A DNA stretch of 64,000 nt from Cytophagales bacterium (GTDB lineage: Bacteria > Bacteroidota > Bacteroidia > Cytophagales > Cyclobacteriaceae), in the NCBI GenBank assembly GCA_020402945.1, contig JADBYQ010000005.1, forward strand, positions 28,575 through 92,574. Direction: 5' to 3'. The position numbers and the translations under genes are program-made. Below are positions 44,461 to 52,158 of this stretch, in pieces; the stretch's first letter is position 1, and each line of letters starts with the position of its first letter. The notes under the pieces are model-generated. The model ran no database searches and was not told the DNA's origin. It saw only the letters and a program-made list of their open reading frames with translations.

Positions 44461-45106
44461 ACCTTTTGACGAGGAAGATTTAGATCACCCGGCAGGATCG
44501 CACGATACGCCATTGAGGGCTGATGCCTTTGATCTAACCGATGAGGAAAAGATTAGTAAGATAGAAGACCATTTTCGCGAGATAATGACAGTTTTGGGAC
44601 TTGACCTTAATGATGATAGCTTAAAAGGTACGCCTCGAAGAGTGGCAAAAATGTACGTGAAAGAAGCCTTTAGTGGGCTTAATCCCGATAATCGGCCAAC
44701 GACCAGATTATTTGAAAATAAGTACAACTACGACCAAATGTTGGTCGAGAAGGATATCACCTTCTTTTCACATTGCGAACATCATTTTGTGCCCATCTAC
44801 GGGAAGATCCATGTAGCCTACTTCTCCTCAGGCAAGGTGATAGGGCTTTCCAAAATCAATCGCTTCGTCCAGTATTTTGCGAAACGCCCTCAAGTACAGG
44901 AAAGGCTGACTGTACAAATTGGAAAGGAGTTAGAGCGCGTACTAAATACGACTGACGTTGGTGTAGTAGTCGATGCAAATCACATGTGTGTAGCTTCCAG
45001 AGGTGTTGGAGATACGAATAGTAAGACGGGGACGGCTTATTTTTCGGGAAAATTCAAGGACGAAAACGTAAAACGCGAGTTCCTGAATTACATTAATGCT
45101 AAGTAG
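44420..45106 (+). CDS. folE: GTP cyclohydrolase I
   Basis: 228 residues. Zinc ligands are Cys 119, His 122 (HCEHHFVP) and a later Cys in NHMCVASRG; the signature GLSKINRFVQYFAKRPQVQE is intact. It makes dihydroneopterin triphosphate, which the neighbouring PTPS-like enzyme can use. The N-terminus is about 30 residues longer than E. coli FolE; start ATG 44420 lies inside the upstream gene, with TTG 44441 an alternative. Confidence 0.93.
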   Translation: MRQKEISLNILPIKPFDEEDLDHPAGSHDTPLRADAFDLTDEEKISKIEDHFREIMTVLGLDLNDDSLKGTPRRVAKMYVKEAFSGLNPDNRPTTRLFENKYNYDQMLVEKDITFFSHCEHHFVPIYGKIHVAYFSSGKVIGLSKINRFVQYFAKRPQVQERLTVQIGKELERVLNTTDVGVVVDANHMCVASRGVGDTNSKTGTAYFSGKFKDENVKREFLNYINAK

Positions 45107-45217
45107 CATTCAATGAACCTGTCTTTCACTTTCGCGTTCGAAAGCGTCAAGATCAATTCATAGGCGCGTCTCAATAAAACGGTCAAATTAGAGTCTATTT
45201 GACAGCATTTATTTCAC

Positions 45218-45246
45218 TTTGACGGCTTAAATCCCACCTATTTTTG
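45218..45246 (+). promoter_or_regulatory. Promoter of the aconitase gene
   Basis: TTTG (45218-45221), 17-base spacer, TATTTTTG (45239-45246), perfect matches to both Bacteroidota elements, 31 bases before the start codon. Confidence 0.65.
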
Positions 45247-45277
45247 TAGATTAGCGACAACTTTTAATCTACAAAAT

Positions 45278-47749
45278 ATGGTATTCGACTTAGCTATGAT
45301 CAAGGCTCTTTATGCAGCAATGCCGGGCCGTATCGCCAAAGCCAGAAAAGTTGTTGGCAAACCCTTTACCCTGTCAGAAAAGATACTGTACTCGCATCTA
45401 CATGCAGACCAAAAGCTTGAAAATTTTGGGAGAGGCAAGTCGTATGTTGACTTTGCTCCTGATCGTGTGGCTATGCAAGACGCGACAGCACAAATGGCAT
45501 TGCTTCAGTTCATGTCTGCCGGAAGACCAAAAGTTGCGGTTCCATCTACAGTACATTGCGACCACTTGATTACAGCCAAAGTAGGTGCTGCCGATGATTT
45601 AAGTTTTGCAAACACGGAGAGTAAAGAAGTGTTTGATTTTCTTTCTTCGGTTTCAAATAAATATGGTCTTGGATTTTGGAAGCCAGGGGCAGGTATTATT
45701 CACCAGGTGGTATTAGAAAATTATGCTTTTCCAGGAGGCATGATGATTGGTACCGACTCACATACAGTAAATGCCGGTGGCCTGGGAATGGTTGCCATTG
45801 GCGTAGGTGGCGCTGATGCTGTTGATTTAATGGCGGGTATGGCGTGGGAACTGAAATTCCCTAAACTAATAGGAGTAAAATTGACCGGTAAACTTAATGG
45901 CTGGACATCGGCTAAAGACGTCATCTTAAAAGTTGCCGGCATTCTCACCGTTAAGGGAGGAACAGGGGCTATTGTAGAATACTTTGGCGAAGGAGCGACT
46001 TCCATGAGTTGTACTGGTAAAGGAACAATTTGCAACATGGGCGCAGAAATTGGGGCAACTACATCAACTTTTGGGTATGATGCTTCGATGAGTCGTTATT
46101 TGGTTGCAACTGGAAGAGCAGAGGTAGCTCGATTAGCCGATAAAATCAAAAATCATCTCACGGCTGATCCTGAAGTATACCAGAACCCTGCGAAGTATTT
46201 TGACCAAGTCATCGAGATCGACTTAAACACATTGGAGCCTCACTTGAATGGACCTTTTACTCCGGATTTGGCAACGCCCATTTCAAAAATGAAAGAAGCT
46301 GCATTGGCGAATGGATGGCCTACCAAAATTGAAGTAGGCTTGATAGGCAGTTGCACAAACTCTTCTTACGAAGACATAAGCCGTTCTGTAAGCTTAGCAA
46401 AGCAAGTGACCTCGAAAGATTTAAAATTAAAATCTCAATTTACGATTACACCCGGTAGTGAACAGGTTCGTTTCACGATCGAACGCGATGGGTTCTTAGA
46501 GGTATTTGATAAGATCGGAGCAACTGTCTTTGCCAATGCCTGCGGACCTTGTATTGGTATGTGGGCGCGAGTTGGGGCAGAGAAAGCAGAAAAAAATACC
46601 ATTGTTCATAGCTTCAACAGAAACTTTGCGAAGCGTGCCGATGGTAACCCGAATACGTTTGCGTTTGTTGGAAGTCCAGAGATAGTAACGGCAATGGCTA
46701 TTGCTGGAGATTTGAGTTTCAACCCACTCACTGACTATCTGACGAATGAACAAGGACAAAAGGTAAAGCTTGATCCTCCAACCGGTAGTGAGCTTCCCGC
46801 AAAAGGCTTTGACGTCAAAGATCCCGGCTTTCAAGCTCCTGCTAAAGATGGCAGTAGCGTGACTGTAAAAGTTAGCCCCGATTCAGATCGCTTGCAATTA
46901 TTGGCACCATTCGCTCCTTGGGAAAAAACAGACTTGAAAGGGCTGCGTCTATTGATCAAAGCCAAAGGAAAATGTACGACCGATCATATTTCTATGGCGG
47001 GAAAATGGCTAAAATACAGAGGTCATTTGGACAACATCTCGAATAACCTGCTAATCGGAGCAACTAACTACTTCAATGAAAAAGTAAATAGCGTAAAAAA
47101 TGGCTTGACTGGTGAGCATGATGAAGTGCCTAAGGTGCAACGTTCTTACAAGGCAAAAGGAATCGGAAGCATTGTAGTCGGTGACGAAAACTATGGCGAG
47201 GGTTCCTCTCGCGAGCATGCGGCAATGGAACCTCGCTTCCTTGGGGTAAGAGCCATTCTTGTGAAATCGTTTGCTCGTATCCACGAAACGAATTTGAAAA
47301 AGCAAGGCATGTTGGCGTTGACATTTGCGAACAAAGAAGACTACAATAAGATTTTGGAAGATGACCGCATTGATATTGTTGGGCTAACGACTTTCGCTCC
47401 GGAAAAGCCACTGACCCTAGTGTTAAATCACATTGATGGTAAGAAAGAAACAATCACTGTCAACCATACATACAATGCAAGTCAAATCGAGTGGTTTAAA
47501 GCAGGCTCTGCGTTGAATAAGATGGGCACTGATGATGCCAAAAAGAAATCAACAGCTAAGAAAAAGCCTACTGCAAAAACTGTAGCCAAAAAGATTGTTA
47601 AGAAAGCTGCACCTAAAAAGAAGGTAGTTGCCAAGAAAGTAGTGAAGAAGGCAACTAAGAAAACCGTTAAGAAAGCAACTAAGAAGGCGGTGAAATCAGC
47701 AAAAAAATCAGCTGCAAAAAAGAAAACAACGGCTAAGAAGAAAAAATAG
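45278..47749 (+). CDS. acn: Aconitate hydratase with a lysine-rich C-terminal tail
   Basis: 823 residues. The body (about 1-750) is a mitochondrial-type aconitase: [14 protein letters not shown], the [4Fe-4S] ligands in [12 protein letters not shown] and [11 protein letters not shown], and a C-terminal swivel domain with [15 protein letters not shown]. It isomerises citrate to isocitrate in the TCA cycle. The last 69 residues (755-823, DNA from 47540) are almost wholly Lys, Ala, Thr and Val in repeated KKxxAKK-like units ([20 protein letters not shown]), like the tails of histone H1 and bacterial HU-like proteins. The tail is in frame, continuous, and followed by a normal stop and terminator, so it is genuine. 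Aconitases of this type usually end near residue 755. Confidence 0.95.
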   Translation: MVFDLAMIKALYAAMPGRIAKARKVVGKPFTLSEKILYSHLHADQKLENFGRGKSYVDFAPDRVAMQDATAQMALLQFMSAGRPKVAVPSTVHCDHLITAKVGAADDLSFANTESKEVFDFLSSVSNKYGLGFWKPGAGIIHQVVLENYAFPGGMMIGTDSHTVNAGGLGMVAIGVGGADAVDLMAGMAWELKFPKLIGVKLTGKLNGWTSAKDVILKVAGILTVKGGTGAIVEYFGEGATSMSCTGKGTICNMGAEIGATTSTFGYDASMSRYLVATGRAEVARLADKIKNHLTADPEVYQNPAKYFDQVIEIDLNTLEPHLNGPFTPDLATPISKMKEAALANGWPTKIEVGLIGSCTNSSYEDISRSVSLAKQVTSKDLKLKSQFTITPGSEQVRFTIERDGFLEVFDKIGATVFANACGPCIGMWARVGAEKAEKNTIVHSFNRNFAKRADGNPNTFAFVGSPEIVTAMAIAGDLSFNPLTDYLTNEQGQKVKLDPPTGSELPAKGFDVKDPGFQAPAKDGSSVTVKVSPDSDRLQLLAPFAPWEKTDLKGLRLLIKAKGKCTTDHISMAGKWLKYRGHLDNISNNLLIGATNYFNEKVNSVKNGLTGEHDEVPKVQRSYKAKGIGSIVVGDENYGEGSSREHAAMEPRFLGVRAILVKSFARIHETNLKKQGMLALTFANKEDYNKILEDDRIDIVGLTTFAPEKPLTLVLNHIDGKKETITVNHTYNASQIEWFKAGSALNKMGTDDAKKKSTAKKKPTAKTVAKKIVKKAAPKKKVVAKKVVKKATKKTVKKATKKAVKSAKKSAAKKKTTAKKKK

Positions 47750-47769
47750 AGCGGCCACTAAAAATTAAA

Positions 47770-47804
47770 AAGGCACTGACCAACTTGGTTCAGTGCTTTT
47801 TTTT
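47770..47804 (+). terminator. Intrinsic terminator after aconitase
   Basis: GGCACTGA-CCAA paired with TTGG-TTCAGTGC (one bulge), followed by eight T residues. Confidence 0.85.
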
Positions 47805-47899
47805 GTCGGGTGCTCTGGTCGTGTTCTTTTTTTTCAATTCAAGATAATGCCCGACAAAAATAGCTTGTTACTTAATCGAAAAAAGTAACCTTCAGAATT

Positions 47900-48166
47900 T
47901 TAGCGCTTTTCTTCAACCACAGCCACGCGCTTCGATAGCGAAATAAGTTCTTTTAGAACAATGCCTTGGTCTTCGCGCAATTGCTTTATCTCTTGGCTGA
48001 CCACATTGAACTTTTCGTTCATTACATTGAACTTTACATCATTTTCAGCGAGTGCGCGGCTCATAATCTCAATACCTCGTTCGGTTCGATCCGCTCGATC
48101 GGACAATTGATCGCCCTTTTTTAGGTATTCTGCCAATAATTCTATGATCCTTTCCTCTAAATTCAT
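47900..48166 (-). CDS. Short coiled-coil protein, paralogue B
   Basis: 88 residues, almost all helix: NLEERIIELLAEYLKKGDQL, then FNVMNEKFNVVSQEIKQLRE in heptad phase, ending with KELISLSKRVAVVEEKR. No signal peptide or membrane segment. It is a near-copy of the 127-residue protein encoded at 48430-48813, lacking the middle heptads. Function not recognised; coiled-coil oligomerisation is the only clear property. Confidence 0.75.
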   Translation of the reverse strand: MNLEERIIELLAEYLKKGDQLSDRADRTERGIEIMSRALAENDVKFNVMNEKFNVVSQEIKQLREDQGIVLKELISLSKRVAVVEEKR

Positions 48167-48260
48167 ATTTATACCTTTATAAATTTCAATCTATACAATC
48201 TATGAAATCACTCTCAAAATACCGACTGAATCTCTACTACCAATTTAATCCCACCGTTTC

Positions 48261-48420
48261 AATTCTTCAAATCCACTTTTGTATTCGGTGGAGTTTCCTT
48301 GGGTTCTTTTTACATAACGCTCTAACCATGTATCCATCTCCCCGAACATGTGCATCACCTATTCTTTGCCACGATAGTCATGGCTTTTTTGGGAAGCAAT
48401 ACTCAGCCACTGCATGAAGC
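48261..48420 (-). pseudogene. Decayed copy of the 3' end of the S9 peptidase gene
   Basis: About 120-160 bases match the tail of the gene at 52159-54594 (TTCTTCAAATCCACTTTTG, then GGTGGAGTTTCCTT and CTAACCATGTATCCATCTCC), read on the same strand. Translated, it keeps MHMFGEMDTWLERYVK but is broken by a stop and a frameshift. It sits between the two coiled-coil genes. Confidence 0.8.
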
Positions 48421-48429
48421 CCTCGTAAC

Positions 48430-48813
48430 TCAATGCTTCTCTTCAACCACAGCCACCCGCTTTGACAGAGAAATGAGTTCCTTTAGCAATACACTCTGCT
48501 CTTCGCGCATGTTGTTTTGATTTTCATACATCCGGTTTTGGTCTTCACGCGGTTGCTTGATCTCCTGGCTTACCACATTGAACTTCTCGTTCATTTTTTC
48601 ATTCGTTACAATGGACTTTTCGTTCATCGTGTTGAACTTTTGGTTCATCTCATTGAACTTTTCATTCATCACGTTGAACTTTACATCATTCTCGGCAAGA
48701 GCCCGGCTCATAATCTCAATACCTCGTTCGGTTCGATCTGCTCGATCCGTTAGTTGGTCTCCTTTTTTCAGGTATTCCGCCAATAAATCGATGATCCTTT
48801 CCTCTAAATTCAT
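48430..48813 (-). CDS. Short coiled-coil protein, paralogue A, with expanded heptads
   Basis: 127 residues. The N- and C-terminal thirds match paralogue B almost residue for residue. The middle carries extra units of seven residues built on MNEKFNx (FNVMNEK, FNEMNQK, FNTMNEK, SIVTNEK), encoded by 21-base DNA repeats, and a run of QNRMYENQNNMREEQ. The difference in length between the two copies is mostly this expansion. Soluble coiled coil; role unknown. Confidence 0.75.
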   Translation of the reverse strand: MNLEERIIDLLAEYLKKGDQLTDRADRTERGIEIMSRALAENDVKFNVMNEKFNEMNQKFNTMNEKSIVTNEKMNEKFNVVSQEIKQPREDQNRMYENQNNMREEQSVLLKELISLSKRVAVVEEKH

Positions 48814-48907
48814 GGTTAATCCTACTTATCAAAATACAATTTAATCAATCTTTTTAGAACCTTAAAAATTGGCAAATAGCCCAATCCTAAGAAAAATCGA
48901 TCTGCTA

Positions 48908-48958
48908 GTTCTTCAAATCCACTTTTGTTTACATACTCTATAACCACGTATCCATCTA
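48908..48958 (-). pseudogene. Second, shorter relic of the S9 peptidase 3' end
   Basis: Matches the end of the 52159-54594 gene (TTCTTCAAATCCACTTTTG, then TTTACATACT and TATCCATCT) with a 27-base deletion in between. It lies immediately upstream of coiled-coil paralogue A, in the same relative position as the larger relic beside paralogue B. Confidence 0.65.
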
Positions 48959-49690
48959 TTGCCATTTCAATTTTCGATGCCAGTTTCCAAAGCCAACAAA
49001 TAGTCTGACGTATGGTCCTTCATAATCCAATGCGGGTGCTCCTCTCAACACTTGGTTATTGTATTTTACCTCATCACTCCCAGTCACAAACGAATAGCCT
49101 GCTTTCAGTCCAATAGTCCAGTATCTATTACTTTGGGGGCAATCCCAATCGCGGTTTCTTGCCAAGATATTCCGATTGATACTCATCCCCACATCAAGTA
49201 CGAAAAATTGGTAATCTAGCGAAACATTCCTGTTTGTTGCGTTGATCAAACTATTGGCATCAACCACTGCTTGGCCATCGATGATTTTCAAAGAATGATT
49301 ATTATCTACTATACGCACATATGGATAAATAGTAGTGCGCTTTCTTTGCACTATGCAATATCCGAACATTGGCGCTATAGTGAACCCATGCAAGCTTGTC
49401 TTCAAGTTGCCGGGTTGCGGCTCGGACATTGGCATCAAGACTTCAAAGCCCGCTCCGAATACAAATCTATTGAAGATGGAAACAGAACCTACTCCCGCGG
49501 TAAATCTGCTCCTTGATATCGGATTGAAGCCATTGTTTGCCAAAAATGAGTTAACAGAGGAAAAGCTATTGTAACTATAGCCAAAACTCATTTCGGCCAC
49601 TACAGCAAATCGTTTAGTCTGTAGGCTATCCTGAGCCTGTGAGGCGGATGCCAAAAGAAAAAGTAAAAAGATTGTCGGTCGGTTTCTCAT
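48956..49690 (-). CDS. Outer-membrane beta-barrel-like protein
   Basis: 244 residues with a signal peptide ending ASQAQ (about residue 20), then amphipathic strands (FAVVAEMSFGYSY, VRLFVGFGNW). Last gene of an apparent ECF operon (sigma 51713, membrane protein 51183, adhesin-like 50587, this gene), with short gaps. Function unknown. Confidence 0.65.
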   Translation of the reverse strand: MRNRPTIFLLFLLASASQAQDSLQTKRFAVVAEMSFGYSYNSFSSVNSFLANNGFNPISRSRFTAGVGSVSIFNRFVFGAGFEVLMPMSEPQPGNLKTSLHGFTIAPMFGYCIVQRKRTTIYPYVRIVDNNHSLKIIDGQAVVDANSLINATNRNVSLDYQFFVLDVGMSINRNILARNRDWDCPQSNRYWTIGLKAGYSFVTGSDEVKYNNQVLRGAPALDYEGPYVRLFVGFGNWHRKLKWQ

Positions 49691-49693
49691 AGC

Positions 49694-50587
49694 CTATTTA
49701 TTTAAGGTAATTTTATTGTAGCTGGTAAATATTTTAATGAGGGGTTTGCCCGCTTTACGTTTTAAATTAAAGTATTGACTCTTATCAGTGGTAATGATTT
49801 TCTGCGCATAACTCTCATATTTGATATCGATTACTCCATGGTCTGTAGATAATGAATAGCTGTAGGCGTCAAAATCGCCAATAGAAATATCTGTGGCTGT
49901 CCGATCTGCAAAAATCGTTAGGTCGCTCAAAACATTGTTGGGCAAAACAACCACTGTTCCAAGACTGCTATTGATACGATAAGAACCATGCAGATTCTCA
50001 AGATAAATATTGGCCTTGTTTGTGCGGCAAAAAAAAGTGGCATTAATATCATGACCAATAACATCGGCATAGGTAGAATTTAATTTTACCTCCCCACTTA
50101 GTTTATTTAGCTTAACATTTCCAAATTCAAATGTGCCATCAACTTCATGGGTTAAGTCTGTCAGTTCTATATTGCTATACTTCCCCTCCAATTGCAATAA
50201 AACACGGAAAGGAACTTTAATATCATAAAGCACGCTCAGTGTGCTTTTAACATATCTCACTTCATCGGGAAAATCGAATCTGTTACGAAATTCAATAATA
50301 CCATCTTCGTAAGTTATGGCATATTTAATGTAGCTCAATTCCCGAGAAGCCACCTCTTTATTTTCGTGTCGAGCTGTCAGTTTCAGGGTGAACTTTATGT
50401 AATCCTGATCCCATCCTTGTATTCGAGCATCGGCTTTTTCGCAGACAATCTTTATCGCTTCAACCTTACCACCAGGAATATCGTTTTCTATCGTTTTCTC
50501 TACTATCTGCAATTTTTGCTGGGCAATTGTCTGCCCTGAAACTGAGGCTAGAAAAACAAATAGAAATAATAAACGGAAGCTCTTCAT
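49694..50587 (-). CDS. DUF4097-like exported beta-helix protein
   Basis: 297 residues from ATG 50587 (signal peptide FRLLFLFVFLASVSGQTIAQ). The mature protein shows short repeating strands around GTVVVLPNNVL and ADVIGHDINATFFC, resembling the DUF4097 'putative adhesin' parallel beta pattern. Such proteins commonly follow sigma/anti-sigma genes in this phylum. Role unknown. Confidence 0.65.
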   Translation of the reverse strand: MKSFRLLFLFVFLASVSGQTIAQQKLQIVEKTIENDIPGGKVEAIKIVCEKADARIQGWDQDYIKFTLKLTARHENKEVASRELSYIKYAITYEDGIIEFRNRFDFPDEVRYVKSTLSVLYDIKVPFRVLLQLEGKYSNIELTDLTHEVDGTFEFGNVKLNKLSGEVKLNSTYADVIGHDINATFFCRTNKANIYLENLHGSYRINSSLGTVVVLPNNVLSDLTIFADRTATDISIGDFDAYSYSLSTDHGVIDIKYESYAQKIITTDKSQYFNLKRKAGKPLIKIFTSYNKITLNK

Positions 50588-50655
50588 ATTGAAAATCACA
50601 TGGTTGATCTTTCTTCTTTCACTGCCTTTTTTTGCTTGACACCTTCATCCATATA

Positions 50656-51183
50656 TTAGGACTTGATTATTTGAAGGAGTTCTTTTTCAACCTGATTCAT
50701 TGCTCTTTGTATCCTACTATGCGCCTCTAAGAGGTGAGTATCCTGTCCAAAAAATTTAAGTTGTTTACCTATTTTTTCAGACTGTTCATTTAATTCATCC
50801 AAGTGAACCTTCAAATCGCGAAATTCGGCCGTTTGGCAAACAGCCGATTTTATCAGGCATTGCTCTTCAATAAGAAGGCGGATGTTGCCACTCCTTTCAT
50901 CTGGGTGAAAACTGTTTGTGATGCCTATTTCCACCTCCTCACTATAGCGGATGGTAACGTGTTCTGTGCTTTTTGTCGATTGGGTGTAAGCAAAAAAACC
51001 TACTGCTGCAATGCAGATGGTCGCCAGAAGGGAAAATTTTATCCAATATATTTGCTTTGATCTTCGCTGTTTGATCTCTACCATTTCCCAAAGATCTTCT
51101 TGATTCCATTTTACCTGCGGAAAACTGTTATCGAGATCAGAGATATTCTCAAGTAGTTTCTTATCAAGATCGTTCTGATTCAT
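50656..51183 (-). CDS. Single-pass membrane protein, possible anti-sigma factor
   Basis: 175 residues: a cytoplasmic N-terminus (about 1-44, containing NSFPQVKWNQEDLWEMVE), one membrane helix at about 46-66 (IKFSLLATICIAAVGFFAYTQ) and a helical exterior region. It follows the ECF sigma gene by two bases. Topology and position suggest an anti-sigma factor, but no known anti-sigma motif is visible. Confidence 0.75.
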   Translation of the reverse strand: MNQNDLDKKLLENISDLDNSFPQVKWNQEDLWEMVEIKQRRSKQIYWIKFSLLATICIAAVGFFAYTQSTKSTEHVTIRYSEEVEIGITNSFHPDERSGNIRLLIEEQCLIKSAVCQTAEFRDLKVHLDELNEQSEKIGKQLKFFGQDTHLLEAHSRIQRAMNQVEKELLQIIKS

Positions 51184-51185
51184 CT

Positions 51186-51713
51186 CTATGTATTTTTAGA
51201 TAGTAAGGTCATTAAACGCTGCCGTGCATGGGTCAACTGCGACCTCGAAGCACTTTCAGAAATAGTCAACTGTTCTGCAATCTCTTTGTGGGAGTACCCC
51301 TCAATAACATACAAATTAAAAACAGTGCGATACCCCAAAGGCAATTCCAAAATTAGTTTATACAAATCTTCAGCGTGCAGCTCTATTTCAACAGGAGCTA
51401 TCAATAAAAGATGATTGTCTTCGATATTAATGGCTCGAACTAAGTTTCTGTTTTTTCTCAAAAACATCAAAGATTGATTGACTACGATTCTTTTTAACCA
51501 AGCCTCTAAACCCACCTCGTCATGAAAATCGAAATTTTTGACATGTTGAAATATTTTAATGAAGGCCTCGGCCAATACGTCCTTTGTATCTTCCTCATCC
51601 TTCACATATCGCCAACACAATCGTGTCATTTTAGTGATGAATCGTTCGTACAGCATCTTCTGTCCACGCCTATCCGACCGTTTGCATAAGCTAATAAGCT
51701 CGTGGGTAGTCAA
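51186..51713 (-). CDS. ECF-type RNA polymerase sigma factor
   Basis: 175 residues. Region 2: YERFITKMTRLCWRYVKDEED and VLAEAFIKIFQHVKNF; region 4: LELPLGYRTVFNLYVIEGYSHKEIAEQLTISESASRSQL (helix-turn-helix). First gene of a four-gene operon with a membrane protein, an adhesin-like protein and a barrel. Confidence 0.92.
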   Translation of the reverse strand: MTTHELISLCKRSDRRGQKMLYERFITKMTRLCWRYVKDEEDTKDVLAEAFIKIFQHVKNFDFHDEVGLEAWLKRIVVNQSLMFLRKNRNLVRAINIEDNHLLLIAPVEIELHAEDLYKLILELPLGYRTVFNLYVIEGYSHKEIAEQLTISESASRSQLTHARQRLMTLLSKNT

Positions 51714-52158
51714 TTGATTTGGTCTTTAATTGTTTAAACAATCTGGTGATCGCATTTTGCAATTCGTTTGGGTGTTCGATTCCGTTGTCATGAAAAGGCA
51801 CCAAAATTGAATCACACAAACCTCACAAAGGCAAACAAAGGCTAAGCAAAACCAAATTTCTGGCAGTACCTGTGGCTATAATGCTTGAAATGAGTAAAAC
51901 GCTGCATTAGCCATAAAAAAATTTGAAATTAGTTACTCTTGGTCAAGGCCTTATGCGTCCATTGCTCAGCCTTTGTTTACTTCTCTGGCATTTATTCTCG
52001 TTTTAGGCGCTGGCAAAGAGATTCAGATCAATAACTTGAGGCTATTACTATTTATTTGCGTGGTCGTGAATACTTCCGTAGAAGTTCATAGCGCGATGCC
52101 TTTCTTTACATAGCAATACCCCATCCGAAGTTCTGCTTACAAAAAACGAGAAGGAATT
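51714..52158. other. 445-base gap between ECF operon and S9 peptidase gene
   Basis: No supported gene. A plus-strand open frame at 51904-52113 encodes a hydrophobic stretch but has no good start codon or homology I recognise. The right part should hold the promoter of the ECF operon (minus strand), but no clean TTTG/TAnnTTTG pair is visible. ACTTCCGTAGAAGT (52074-52087) is a small hairpin. Confidence 0.5.

Noticed and set aside
47900..48813. Tandem coiled-coil genes as a phage tail or toxin cassette
   Set aside because: No phage, secretion or toxin genes nearby; duplication with peptidase-tail relics explains the layout.
48517..48844. Plus-strand ORFs across coiled-coil paralogue A
   Set aside because: They arise from the regular 21-base repeats of the minus-strand gene read backwards; the minus frame has the conserved ends and paralogue.
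51904..52113. 70-codon hydrophobic plus-strand open frame in the gap before the S9 peptidase
   Set aside because: No usable start codon near the beginning, no recognisable family, and no promoter; length is within chance.
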